Shown here: positions 18,137 through 28,550 of the stretch, piece by piece
Layout: each line of letters opens with the position of its first letter
Position numbering within the stretch: the first letter of the stretch is position 1
NCBI RefSeq assembly: GCF_013003915.1
Contig: NZ_JABAIV010000001.1
Location: forward strand, 372,001-436,000
Reading direction: 5' to 3'
Length of the DNA stretch: 64,000 nucleotides
Source of the DNA: Telluria aromaticivorans
GTDB lineage: Bacteria > Pseudomonadota > Gammaproteobacteria > Burkholderiales > Burkholderiaceae_D
Made by a program: the position numbers and the translations under genes
Notes under the pieces: generated by a model
What the model was told of the DNA's origin: nothing
The model's input: only the letters and a program-made list of their open reading frames with translations
Databases searched by the model: none

Positions 18137-18946
18137 TTACTTCGGCCGCACGTCCTGCTTCAGCGCCGCCAGCGCAATCTTCTCGACCAAGCCCGGCGCA
18201 ATCAACTTGAGGAAGCGGCCAATCTTCCCCTTGGCCGTCATCACCACTTCCCGCTTGCGCGCATTCATGCCCCCGATGATGAGACGCGCGCACTCTTCGA
18301 CGCTCATCGCGCCCTCTTCCTTCAGCGAACTCGTGCCCATCGGCTCGCCCTGGGCGTTGAAGCCGCGATAGCGGATCTGCGTTGCGACCACGCCCGGGTA
18401 GGCTGTCGTGACGCTCACCCCTGCGCCCTTCATTTCCGCGCGCAAGGCTTCGAAGAAGCCGGTCATCGCGAACTTGGTGGCGCTGTACGCGGTGCGCCCC
18501 GGCACGCCGACCAGCCCCGCGAGCGAGGATACCGCGACGATGCTCCCGCGCGTGGCCTTGATATGCGGGAGCGCAGCCTGGGTGCACCAGACGCTGCCCC
18601 ATAAATTCACGCGCATCAGCTCCTCGTACCAGTCGAGGTCCTCGACTTCCTCGAACAGCGCGTGCGCGGAGCGGCCGGCGTTGTTGACCAGCACGTCGAT
18701 GCGGCCGAAGCGCTCGACGGCGCTGATGACGAGGCGGCGGCACTGGATGCGCACCGAGACGTCGGTCGGCACCGCCAGCGCCTGCGCGCCGAATGCGGAG
18801 CACTCGGCTGCCACGGCATCCAGCTGGGCTGCGTTGCGGGCCGCCAGCACCAGCGCGACGCCGGCGCCCTCTTTCGACGCCAGCTGGCGCGCCATCTCGG
18901 CGCCGATACCGTCGGAAGCGCCGGTGATGATCACAACCCTCATCAT
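18137..18946 (-). CDS. Short-chain dehydrogenase/reductase
   Basis: The 269-residue protein is a classical SDR. It has T-G-A-S-D-G-I-G at about 8-15 for NAD(P) binding, N-N-A-G near 88, a catalytic serine in V-S-S-L-A-G and Y-S-A-T-K as the catalytic Y-x-x-x-K. The long C-terminus ending in a hydrophobic helix and basic tail suggests membrane contact. The substrate is unknown. The start codons at 18946/18943 overlap the stop of the SPFH gene (ATGATGA), so the two are translationally coupled. Confidence 0.88.
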   Translation of the reverse strand: MMRVVIITGASDGIGAEMARQLASKEGAGVALVLAARNAAQLDAVAAECSAFGAQALAVPTDVSVRIQCRRLVISAVERFGRIDVLVNNAGRSAHALFEEVEDLDWYEELMRVNLWGSVWCTQAALPHIKATRGSIVAVSSLAGLVGVPGRTAYSATKFAMTGFFEALRAEMKGAGVSVTTAYPGVVATQIRYRGFNAQGEPMGTSSLKEEGAMSVEECARLIIGGMNARKREVVMTAKGKIGRFLKLIAPGLVEKIALAALKQDVRPK

Positions 18947-19863
18947 TTCTGCGACTTCACGATCTGCAGCGCGCTGGCGATGACGCTGCTCATGTCGCCC
19001 ATATTCGCCGGGACGATCAGCGAATTATTGGTCTTGGCCAGGTTGCCGAATGCGTCGACATAATGCTCGGCCACGCGGAGGTTGACCGCATCCATCCCGC
19101 CCGGTTCGCGGATGGCGGCGCCTACCTGGCGCAGCGCGGTGGCGCTGGCCTCGGCCAGGGCGACGATGGCGCTGGCTTCGCCCTGGGCGCGGTTGATCGA
19201 TGCCTGGCGTTCGCCTTCCGAGCGGGCGATCGACGCTTCGCGCTCGCCGCTGGCGATATTAATCTGCTCCTGGCGCCGGCCTTCCGAAGCCGCGATCAGG
19301 GCGCGCTTCTCGCGCTCGGCCGTGATCTGGCGCTGCATCGCATGCAGGATCTCGGCCGGCGGGGTCAGGTCCTTGATCTCGTAGCGCAGCACCTTGACGC
19401 CCCAGTTGGCGGCCGACTCGTCGATCGCGTTGACGATGGTGGTGTTGATGTGGTCACGCTCTTCGAAGGTCTTGTCGAGCTCCATCTTGCCAATCACCGA
19501 ACGCAGCGTGGTCTGCGCCAGCTGGGTGATGGCCTGGATGTAGTTCGAAGAGCCATAGGACGCGCGCATCGCGTCGGTCACCTGGAAGTAGAGGATGCCG
19601 TCCACCTGGAGCTGGGTATTGTCGCGCGTGATGCAGACCTGCGGCGGCACGTCGAGCGGGATCTCCTTGAGGCTGTGCTTGTAGGCGACGCGGTCGATGA
19701 AGGGCACCACGATGTTCAGACCCGGCCCGAGCACGGCATGGAATTTACCGAGGCGCTCGACCACCAGCGCGTGCTGCTGCGGCACGACATTGATCGTCTT
19801 GAAGATAAAGACCAGTGCGATGACAAAGAACACCAGGGCGACGACGCCGGACGAAAGTTCCAT
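18943..19863 (-). CDS. qmcA: SPFH/band 7 membrane protein (paraslipin/QmcA type)
   Basis: The 306-residue protein has one N-terminal helix (about 5-24), then an SPFH domain with V-P-Q-Q-H-A-L-V-V-E-R-L-G-K-F and D-L-T-P-P-A-E-I, and a long charged coiled coil (about 180-240) made of repeated A-E-R-E and G-E-R-E/Q blocks. These proteins form large ring or cage assemblies in the inner membrane and organise membrane microdomains. The ATG at 19863 is preferred over a TTG at 19869. An NfeD gene lies 58 bp upstream, the usual partner. Confidence 0.9.
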   Translation of the reverse strand: MELSSGVVALVFFVIALVFIFKTINVVPQQHALVVERLGKFHAVLGPGLNIVVPFIDRVAYKHSLKEIPLDVPPQVCITRDNTQLQVDGILYFQVTDAMRASYGSSNYIQAITQLAQTTLRSVIGKMELDKTFEERDHINTTIVNAIDESAANWGVKVLRYEIKDLTPPAEILHAMQRQITAEREKRALIAASEGRRQEQINIASGEREASIARSEGERQASINRAQGEASAIVALAEASATALRQVGAAIREPGGMDAVNLRVAEHYVDAFGNLAKTNNSLIVPANMGDMSSVIASALQIVKSQK

Positions 19864-19921
19864 GAGCAAACCTTATAGATGAATAGTGATTTAGATGCCG
19901 GGCTTATGAATGCGCCGGTTG

Positions 19922-20344
19922 TTACGCGTTCGACACGATCAGGCGGCTGCCCAGCACTTCGACGATACGGAAGTCGCCCGCTTCCGGCTGCGCCCCCGGG
20001 CCGAGTTCGATGTCCCACAGCGCGCCGCGGTACATCGCACGCGCGCGGCCGTCCTGCCAGTTTGAAACCACGACGCGCTGGCCGATGTCGATATTGACGT
20101 TGCGGTCGCGCGAAGCCTCGCTGCGCGCCGGGCGGCCGAAGCGGCTGCGGTGCAGGATTGCGGTGGCGGCCAGGCCGACCACGGCGGCGACGAAGGTCTG
20201 GGTCGACCCGCTCGCGCCCGACAAGGCAGCGAGCGCGCCGGCGCCCAGGCCGATGGCGATCATCAGCAGGTAAAAGGTGCCGGTGAACAGCTCGGCGACC
20301 ACGAGGATGCCTGCGGCTACCAGCCAACTCATCCAGTCAGTCAT
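19922..20344 (-). CDS. NfeD-family membrane protein
   Basis: The 140-residue protein has two or three hydrophobic segments in its first 65 residues and a C-terminal OB-fold domain (about 80-138; I-G-Q-R-V-V-V and A-L-W-D-I-E). This is the short NfeD form without the ClpP-like protease domain. NfeD proteins pair with SPFH proteins in membrane microdomains. The ATG has GGAG 8 nt upstream. It is the first gene of the NfeD-SPFH-SDR set. Confidence 0.9.
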   Translation of the reverse strand: MTDWMSWLVAAGILVVAELFTGTFYLLMIAIGLGAGALAALSGASGSTQTFVAAVVGLAATAILHRSRFGRPARSEASRDRNVNIDIGQRVVVSNWQDGRARAMYRGALWDIELGPGAQPEAGDFRIVEVLGSRLIVSNA

Positions 20345-20375
20345 GGTGTCGTCTCCATTTCAGGTTTCAAAAAGT

Positions 20376-20411
20376 AAAAAACCCCCGCGGCCTGCATAGG
20401 CGGCGAGGGTT
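20376..20411 (-). terminator. Intrinsic terminator downstream of ppsA
   Basis: On the minus strand a stem of about 13 bp (AACCC-T-CGC-C-GCC against GGC-C-GCG-G-GGGTT, one mismatch and one G-T pair) with a 6-nt loop is followed by T6. It lies between ppsA and the NfeD gene, 210 bp past the ppsA stop. Confidence 0.8.
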
Positions 20412-20565
20412 GAATATGTTGATGCGCTTGGTTATTGTGTGCTTTCGGCAAGGAAGTTATCGATGCCAGTGTAGCAGGTCCATGCAGGGATGGGAGCATC
20501 TCCCTTGATGTTTATCGCAGGCGCATAAGCCCGCATGTCACGCCGATCAACAGCATGGTCGAACG

Positions 20566-20618
20566 CACCCACCCTCCGCATCATAGGGTGGGCAGGTTCT
20601 CCTGCCCACGCGTTCAAC
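20566..20618. repeat. Dispersed palindromic repeat, partial copy B
   Basis: The segment contains GCACCCACCCTCCG and, 2 bp later, ATAGGGTGGGCAGG-TTCT-CCTGCCCACGCGTTCAAC. These are the two ends of the CGTAGGGTGGGC family brought close together, with the order of the ends changed and the middle missing. It lies just past the ppsA stop. Confidence 0.65.
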
Positions 20619-20623
20619 TGCCC

Positions 20624-23086
<2,463 letters not shown>

Positions 23087-23265
23087 GGTGAAACACCCTT
23101 ACTTGATGATAGAAACCTTTGCGGAATGGTGCAGTGCCGGGGACGGGGCGTTCTTGTTATTCTGGCCGTCGTGCAGCACAATGCAGCTCCTGTTGCCAAA
23201 CATTTTACCCTGTGACGGGGTGAATTCGCTGCAACTATGTCACCGAAGCTTAGCAATAAGACACC

Positions 23266-24126
23266 ATGACCGTCGAAACCAGCCCCGCCCCTCCCCCTGC
23301 CGCCGCACCCACCGCCCGCACCGTCTTCTTCGTCTCCGACGGCACCGGCATCACGGCCGAGACCTTCGGCCACGCGGTGCTGAGCCAGTTCGAAATGCGC
23401 TTCCGCCAGATCCGCCTGCCCTTCATCGATTCGATCGAGAAGGCGTACGAGGCGGCGCGCCGCATCAACGACAGCTTCGAGCGCGATGGCCAGCGGCCGA
23501 TCGTGTTCTCGACGCTCGTCAAGCACGACCTGTCGAGCGTGATCCGCGCCGCCCGGGGCATGCACATGGACCTGTTCCAGACCTTCGTTTCGCCGCTGGA
23601 GCAGGAACTGGGCGTCAAGTCGACGCACACGATCGGGCGCATCCACAATGCAGTGGACACCGAGGAGTACAAGAACCGTATCGAAGCGATCAACTTTTCG
23701 CTGGCCCATGACGACGGTCAGTCGCACAAGAACCTGGCCGAAGCCGACGTGATCCTGGTCGGCGTCTCGCGCTCGGGCAAGACCCCGACCAGCCTGTACC
23801 TGGCGATGCAGTACGGGCTGAAGGCGGCGAACTATCCGCTGATCCCGGACGACTTCGAGCGCGGCAAGCTGCCATCGGGGCTGCCGCCGTTCAAATCGAA
23901 ACTGTTCGGGCTGACGATCACGCCGGAGCGCCTGTCGCAAATCCGGAACGAGCGGCGCGCCGGTAGCAAGTACGCGTCGATCGAGAACTGCCGCTACGAA
24001 GTGAACGAGGCGGAAGCGATGATGCGGCGCGAAGGCGTGCGCTGGCTGTCCTCCACTACCAAGTCGATCGAGGAGATCGCCACTACGATCCTGCAAGAGA
24101 TCAAACCGGACCGGCGTGAATACTAA
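23266..24126 (+). CDS. ppsR: PEP synthetase regulatory kinase/phosphorylase
   Basis: This DUF299 protein (286 residues) uses ADP to inactivate PpsA by threonine phosphorylation and phosphate to reverse it. Family marks are [13 protein letters not shown] near 20-32, the P-loop G-V-S-R-S-G-K-T near 160-167, T-P-E-R-L and the final I-E-E-I-A-T-T-I. The first 17 residues are proline/alanine-rich and variable. It is transcribed away from ppsA across a 179-bp gap, the standard arrangement for this enzyme-regulator pair. Confidence 0.95.
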   Translation: MTVETSPAPPPAAAPTARTVFFVSDGTGITAETFGHAVLSQFEMRFRQIRLPFIDSIEKAYEAARRINDSFERDGQRPIVFSTLVKHDLSSVIRAARGMHMDLFQTFVSPLEQELGVKSTHTIGRIHNAVDTEEYKNRIEAINFSLAHDDGQSHKNLAEADVILVGVSRSGKTPTSLYLAMQYGLKAANYPLIPDDFERGKLPSGLPPFKSKLFGLTITPERLSQIRNERRAGSKYASIENCRYEVNEAEAMMRREGVRWLSSTTKSIEEIATTILQEIKPDRREY

Positions 24127-24268
24127 GTGTGGTCGGCGCGACAATGTCGTTGCCATTTATCAACAACTTAACGCCCGCTTCGTCGATTCCGGCAGTTAGA
24201 TAGTTTCCCATTGGATATATGTGTCTTTATGCAGGTAGAATTGATGCAAATTTTACGTCGGAGACAGC

Positions 24269-24808
24269 ATGAAGGGCATCGTATTCAACCTGCTGGAAGA
24301 GGCAGTCAGCAAGGAGTTTGGCGAAGCAACCTGGGACCGGCTGCTCGACGACGCCGGCCTGGATGGCGCCTATACCTCGCTCGGCAGCTATGACGATGCC
24401 GAAGTGGTGCGCCTGGTCGAGGTGGCCTCGAAGGCCCTGAACATCCCGCCGCAGGACGTGCTGCGCTGGTTCGGGCGGCGCGCCATGCCGCTGCTGCACG
24501 CGCGCTATCCGAGCTTCTTCGCCACCCATGCGTCTACCCGCAGTTTCCTCCTGACCCTCAACAGCCTGATTCATCCGGAAGTGCGCAAGCTGTATCCGGG
24601 CGCCACGCCGCCGGTCTTCGATTTCGACACCAGCGACAGCGAGACGCTTATTGTTGGCTACAACTCGGCGCGCCGCCTGTGCGCGCTGGCCGAGGGCTTC
24701 ATGCAGGGGGCGGCCGAACACTATCACGAAGAAGCGCAGATTCGCCAGTCCGAGTGCATGCATGACGGCGCCGGCAAGTGCGTGTTCCACGTCAGCTTCA
24801 AGCCGTGA
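24269..24808 (+). CDS. H-NOX haem domain gas sensor
   Basis: The 179-residue protein is a stand-alone haem-nitric oxide/oxygen binding domain. The proximal haem ligand is H102 in L-N-S-L-I-H-P-E-V, followed by K-L-Y-P-G-A-T-P-P, and the haem-propionate motif Y-x-S-x-R is at 131-135 (Y-N-S-A-R). No distal tyrosine of the O2-binding type is evident, which would suit NO selectivity, but this is inference. The ATG has CGGAGA 6 nt upstream. Its stop overlaps the start of a GAF-GGDEF-EAL gene. H-NOX proteins often control such a neighbour by direct binding. Confidence 0.92.
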   Translation: MKGIVFNLLEEAVSKEFGEATWDRLLDDAGLDGAYTSLGSYDDAEVVRLVEVASKALNIPPQDVLRWFGRRAMPLLHARYPSFFATHASTRSFLLTLNSLIHPEVRKLYPGATPPVFDFDTSDSETLIVGYNSARRLCALAEGFMQGAAEHYHEEAQIRQSECMHDGAGKCVFHVSFKP

Positions 24809-26862
24809 ATCCTGTCGTTGTCACGGCGAGCGATGCCGCCACGCCGGACCCCGAGATCGCGCGCCTGCAACGGCGCCTGAAGCGCGAAATCGCCGCGCGC
24901 CACGAAGCCGAAGCCATCGCCGAACGCGGCCTGCGCGATTTGTTCCAGCGCCAGCAAGAAATCACCCTGCTCGAGCACATCGCGGTGGCGGCCAACGAGG
25001 CTGCCAGCGTCGAAGACGCCATGCGCCGCGCGCTCGAAGCGGTATGCCGCTATACAGAATGGCCGCTCGGCCACCTGCTGCTGGTGCGCGGGCATGCCGC
25101 CGGCGAAGCGCTCGACTCGACCCGCATCTGGCACGACGATGCCCCCGGCCAGTTCGCGCAGCTGCGTGCCTTGAGCGAAGACATCGCCTTCTCCGAGGGT
25201 GTCGGCCTTCCTGGCCGGGTGCTCGTCACTGCCGCCGCGGCCTGGGCCAATGTCGGCGCACCGGACGAATCGGCCTTCCCGCGCATGCCGCTGCTGGCGC
25301 AGCTTGGTCTGTCCTCGCTGTTCGCCTTCCCGGTCGTGATCGGGAACGAGGTGGTCGCCATCCTCGAATTCTTCAGCCGCGAGCGGCAAGCGCCGGACGA
25401 GTCGATGCTGCGCCTGATGGCGCAGGTCGGGACCCAGCTGGGACGCGTGATCGAACGGCGCCGCGCGCAGGAACGCCTGCTGCACGACGCCCTGCACGAC
25501 CCACTCACCGCGCTCGGCAACCGCAAGCTCTTCCTCGATCGGCTCGAACACTTCCTGGTGCGCTCGCAGCGCATCCCGTCCTACCAGTTCGCGGTGCTGT
25601 TCGTCGACCTGGACCGCTTCAAGGCCATCAACGACGGGCTCGGGCACCAGGCCGGTGACCAGGTGATCGTCGCCACGGCGCGGCGCCTGACGGCCTGCCT
25701 GCGCCAGAACGACCTGATCTCGCGCGATCCCGAGGGTGAAGACGGCCACGTGGTATCGCGCCTCGGCGGCGACGAGTTCACCATCCTGCTCGATAACATC
25801 AACGGCGCCGCCACGCCGATCCGCGTGGCCGAACGCCTGCTGCAGGCGCTGGCGGCGCCGCTGCAGGTCGGGCTGCAGCAGGTGTACGTCACCGCGAGTA
25901 TCGGCATCGCCCTGAGCAGCAGCGGCTACAGCGACGTGCAGGTGATGCTGCGCGACGCCGACATCGCGATGTATCACGCCAAGCAGAATGGGCGCGCCCG
26001 CTGGATGATGTTCGACCAGACCATGCAGGAAGGCGCGCTGCGCCGGCTCACGCTCGAAGCCGAACTGCGGCTCGCCCTCCCCGACGGCCAGCTGTTCCTG
26101 CAATACCAGCCGATCGTTTCGCCCAAGGATGGCGTAATCCGCGGCTTCGAGGCCCTGCTGCGCTGGCGCCATCCGGTGCTGGGCATGATCTCGCCGGTGG
26201 AATTCATCCCGGTGGCCGAAGAAATCGGCTTGATCGGCGAGATCGGCGGCTGGGTGCTGGGCGAGGCCTGCCGCGCGCTGAGCGTATGGCAGCAGACCAG
26301 CGCCAGTGTGCTGAGCATGAGCGTCAACGTCTCGGCGGTCCAGCTCAACGACGGCAGACTGGTGGAACTGGTCACGCGCGTGCTGGGCGAGACCGGCATC
26401 GCGGCGGACAGCCTGAAGCTGGAACTGACCGAGAGCGCGGTGATGGCCGATCCCGAGCATGCGCTGGCGATCTTCAAGCAGCTCAAGTCCCTCGGTGTGC
26501 GTTTGAGCCTGGACGACTTCGGCACCGGCTACTCGTCGCTGAGTCACCTGCGCCGCCTGCCGATCGACACGCTGAAGATCGACCGCTCATTCGTGAGCGC
26601 CATGGACACCCACGGCGACAAGCGCCAGATCGCCGAAGTGGTCGTGATGCTGGCGCGCTCGATGGGCCTGGACGTGGTGGCGGAAGGCGTCGAAACCAGT
26701 GCCGAACTCAACATACTGCGCGAAATGGGCAGCGACTTCGTCCAAGGCTATTTCTATTTCCGCCCATTGGACGTGGAAGCCGTCGTCGCAGCACTGAGCC
26801 GCCAGAATGCCGGCGGCACCATCCTGCAACACCAGCAATTGGGGTCAGAGTTGAATTATTGA
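24805..26862 (+). CDS. GAF-GGDEF-EAL protein (c-di-GMP cyclase/phosphodiesterase), H-NOX partner
   Basis: From the GTG overlapping the H-NOX stop (GTGA) the protein has 685 residues; a GTG at 24778 is an alternative. An N-terminal coiled coil (about 15-55) leads to a GAF domain (about 55-215), a GGDEF domain with intact G-G-D-E-F at 321-325, and an EAL domain with E-A-L at 449-451, E-L-T-E-S, D-D-F-G-T-G at 570-575 and A-E-G-V-E-T. Both halves look catalytically complete. The RxxD inhibitory site is absent. A 12-residue insert (D-P-E-G-E-D-G-H-V-V-S-R) precedes L-G-G-D-E-F. The last codons (L-G-S-E-L-N-Y and stop) are supplied by a palindromic repeat. It probably links NO sensing to c-di-GMP level. 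Confidence 0.92.
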   Translation: MNPVVVTASDAATPDPEIARLQRRLKREIAARHEAEAIAERGLRDLFQRQQEITLLEHIAVAANEAASVEDAMRRALEAVCRYTEWPLGHLLLVRGHAAGEALDSTRIWHDDAPGQFAQLRALSEDIAFSEGVGLPGRVLVTAAAAWANVGAPDESAFPRMPLLAQLGLSSLFAFPVVIGNEVVAILEFFSRERQAPDESMLRLMAQVGTQLGRVIERRRAQERLLHDALHDPLTALGNRKLFLDRLEHFLVRSQRIPSYQFAVLFVDLDRFKAINDGLGHQAGDQVIVATARRLTACLRQNDLISRDPEGEDGHVVSRLGGDEFTILLDNINGAATPIRVAERLLQALAAPLQVGLQQVYVTASIGIALSSSGYSDVQVMLRDADIAMYHAKQNGRARWMMFDQTMQEGALRRLTLEAELRLALPDGQLFLQYQPIVSPKDGVIRGFEALLRWRHPVLGMISPVEFIPVAEEIGLIGEIGGWVLGEACRALSVWQQTSASVLSMSVNVSAVQLNDGRLVELVTRVLGETGIAADSLKLELTESAVMADPEHALAIFKQLKSLGVRLSLDDFGTGYSSLSHLRRLPIDTLKIDRSFVSAMDTHGDKRQIAEVVVMLARSMGLDVVAEGVETSAELNILREMGSDFVQGYFYFRPLDVEAVVAALSRQNAGGTILQHQQLGSELNY
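26841..26859 (+). repeat. GGGTCAGAGT repeat, solo half unit
   Basis: GGGGTCAGAGTTGAATTAT is one arm of the repeat family found as full palindromes at 26937, 27116 and 27211. It overlaps the 3' end of the GGDEF-EAL gene and encodes its last residues. No matching right arm follows before the next unit. Confidence 0.8.
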
Positions 26863-26936
26863 GAAAGATTGCACGGGTTCTATAATTTATGTACCCGACC
26901 ATCCGCTCTCGAATTGAAAGCAATTGCCCGGTAATT

Positions 26937-26997
26937 AGGGTCAGAGTCGAATTACAGGAAACATTTAAGAGTTTCCCGGTAATTCAACTCTGACCCT
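26937..26997. repeat. GGGTCAGAGT palindromic unit 2
   Basis: A 61-bp imperfect palindrome: AGGGTCAGAGTCGAATTAC on the left and GGTAATTCAACTCTGACCCT on the right, with inner arms GAAAC and GTTTC. It could fold into a long hairpin and may also end transcripts from both flanking genes. Confidence 0.85.
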
Positions 26998-27001
26998 CTT
27001 T

Positions 27002-27090
27002 GTTTTGGCGGCCGAAATAGCTGCTTTTCGGACCGGCTGGCAATTTAGGATTTCGATCAATTAGTCCCAGCAAATAATCGCCGCCAAAAG
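27002..27090. repeat. Inverted repeat nested between palindromic units
   Basis: GTTTTGGCGGC at 27002-27012 is mirrored by GCCGCCAAAA near 27080-27090, enclosing an AT-rich core. The pair lies between units 2 and 3, so the whole 26937-27175 block is roughly symmetrical. Confidence 0.6.
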
Positions 27091-27115
27091 CAAAACGAAC
27101 AGCAAAAAACAATGA

Positions 27116-27175
27116 GGGTCAGAGTTGAATTACCGAGCAACTTTCGAAAGTTGTCAAACAATTCGACTCTGACCC
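27116..27175. repeat. GGGTCAGAGT palindromic unit 3
   Basis: A 60-bp palindrome with outer arms GGGTCAGAGTTGAATT and AATTCGACTCTGACCC. The core contains the perfect 16-bp palindrome CAACTTTCGAAAGTTG. Confidence 0.85.
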
Positions 27176-27210
27176 CAATTAATTTTCGGATCAAGATATT
27201 TTTTGCAATT

Positions 27211-27270
27211 AGGGTCGGAGTCGAATTATGGGAAATTTTTGGAAGTTTCCCGGAAAATCAACTCTGACCC
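27211..27270. repeat. GGGTCAGAGT palindromic unit 4
   Basis: A 60-bp imperfect palindrome with outer arms AGGGTCGGAGTCGAATTA and ATCAACTCTGACCC and inner arms GGGAAA and TTTCCC. It ends 10 bp before the stop codon of the REC-EAL gene. Confidence 0.85.
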
Positions 27271-27279
27271 CAATGGGGC

Positions 27280-28476
27280 TTAGAAGAACTGGCGCCAGTC
27301 TTCGAGCCAGCCGGGGAAGGCAGCGGCTTCCATGGGGTTGGCGATGTGGTAGCCCTGGGCGTAGGTGCAGCCGAGGTTTTGGAGGAAGTCCCAGTCCTGG
27401 CGGGTTTCGACGCCAACGGCGACCGACATGCGGTCCAGGCTGTGGGCGAGGCTGAGGCAGGAGCGCAGGACTGTGCCCAGGGGGCGGCGTTTCGAGGCGC
27501 CGTCGACGAAGCTGCGGTCGATCTTCAGTTCGGTGAAGGGGATGCGCGCCAGCAGCTGCAGGTTGGAACGGCCGGTGCCGTAGTCGTCGATCGCGAGGCC
27601 GAAGCCCATCATGCGCAGGCGCACCAGGCGCTCGATGAAATGCGGGTCGGTGTTCAGCGCCGACGACTCCGGCATCTCGAAGGTGAGGTATTCGGGCAGG
27701 ATGCGGTGGCGGCCGATGCAGGCGGTAATCTGGCGCACGAACGACGGGTTGGCCAGGGTCTCGGGCGCCAGGTTGATCGACATCGAGATCGGGATGCCCT
27801 GGTCCTGGAAGGCGCGGCAGTGCTCGGCCGCAGTCTCGATCATGCTCCAGTCGAGGAAGTCGACGCGGTTGTTCTGCTCCAGCGCGTCGATGAACGAGCC
27901 TGGCCCGAGCACGCCGTGTTCCGGATGGCGCCAGCGCGCGAAGACTTCCAGGCCCTTCACCTGCCCGGTCGCGAGCTCGATCTTCGGCTGGAAGAAAGGC
28001 TCGAACTGGCGCTTCTGCAGGCCGATCCCGATTTCCTGGAAGCTGAAGCGGGGCCCGGCCGGCCGTTCATCGGTGCGCACGAGTGGCGTGTAGTTGTCGA
28101 GCAGCGGCTTGAGCTTGGCCGCCGTCACCGGCTTGGCGATCGACCCGAGCAGCTCGACGCCATAGGCCTGGGCCAGGGTCTCGACCGAGAACAGCAGGCT
28201 CGATGGCTGGGCGCCCGTCACCACCAGGCGCACGCCGCCGCCCATCGTGCCGAGGTTGCGGATCAGCTCCAGGCCGTCCATCCCCGGCAGCGCCAGGTCG
28301 ACGATCGCGACGTTGACTTGCGGCGTGAAGCCGGCCTCGAGCCGCTGCAGCGCCAGGTGCCCGTCCGGCACGTCGGTCACGCGGCTCGCGCCCAATTGGC
28401 CAAGCAGCTCCACCAGCGTCCTGCGCTGGGCTGCGTCGGCTTCCGCCACCAGGAAATGCAAATGCGCGATGTCCAT
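27280..28476 (-). CDS. Response regulator with REC and EAL domains
   Basis: The 398-residue protein has an N-terminal receiver domain (about 5-125; phospho-acceptor D60 in I-V-D-L-A-L-P-G-M-D-G, K115 in I-A-K-P) and a C-terminal EAL phosphodiesterase domain (about 150-390). The EAL motif reads E-V-F (177-179), the metal pair D-D-Y-G-T-G and the lysine in L-K-I-D are kept, but the A-E-G-V-E-T motif reads A-V-G-V-E-T, losing one acidic residue. Activity on c-di-GMP is therefore uncertain. No kinase gene adjoins it; it faces the GGDEF-EAL gene across a repeat cluster. Confidence 0.88.
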   Translation of the reverse strand: MDIAHLHFLVAEADAAQRRTLVELLGQLGASRVTDVPDGHLALQRLEAGFTPQVNVAIVDLALPGMDGLELIRNLGTMGGGVRLVVTGAQPSSLLFSVETLAQAYGVELLGSIAKPVTAAKLKPLLDNYTPLVRTDERPAGPRFSFQEIGIGLQKRQFEPFFQPKIELATGQVKGLEVFARWRHPEHGVLGPGSFIDALEQNNRVDFLDWSMIETAAEHCRAFQDQGIPISMSINLAPETLANPSFVRQITACIGRHRILPEYLTFEMPESSALNTDPHFIERLVRLRMMGFGLAIDDYGTGRSNLQLLARIPFTELKIDRSFVDGASKRRPLGTVLRSCLSLAHSLDRMSVAVGVETRQDWDFLQNLGCTYAQGYHIANPMEAAAFPGWLEDWRQFF

Positions 28477-28550
28477 CTTTACTCCACGTTGCTGCTCGAC
28501 TTGTCAGTCGCCAGATTACCCCGAAGGCCGAGCCGGCGTCTATGCCGCAT

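Larger units (their letters stand above)
26863..27279. other. Non-coding gap filled by palindromic repeats
   Basis: This 417-bp gap between the GGDEF-EAL gene and the convergent REC-EAL gene is made up largely of three palindromic units of the GGGTCAGAGT family and one nested inverted repeat, each listed separately. It is much more AT-rich than the genes around it. No coding frame is supported. Confidence 0.75.

Noticed and set aside
26841-27270. Possible CRISPR array
   Set aside because: The units are palindromes with irregular spacing (about 120 and 36 bp), no constant-length spacers, and no cas genes nearby.
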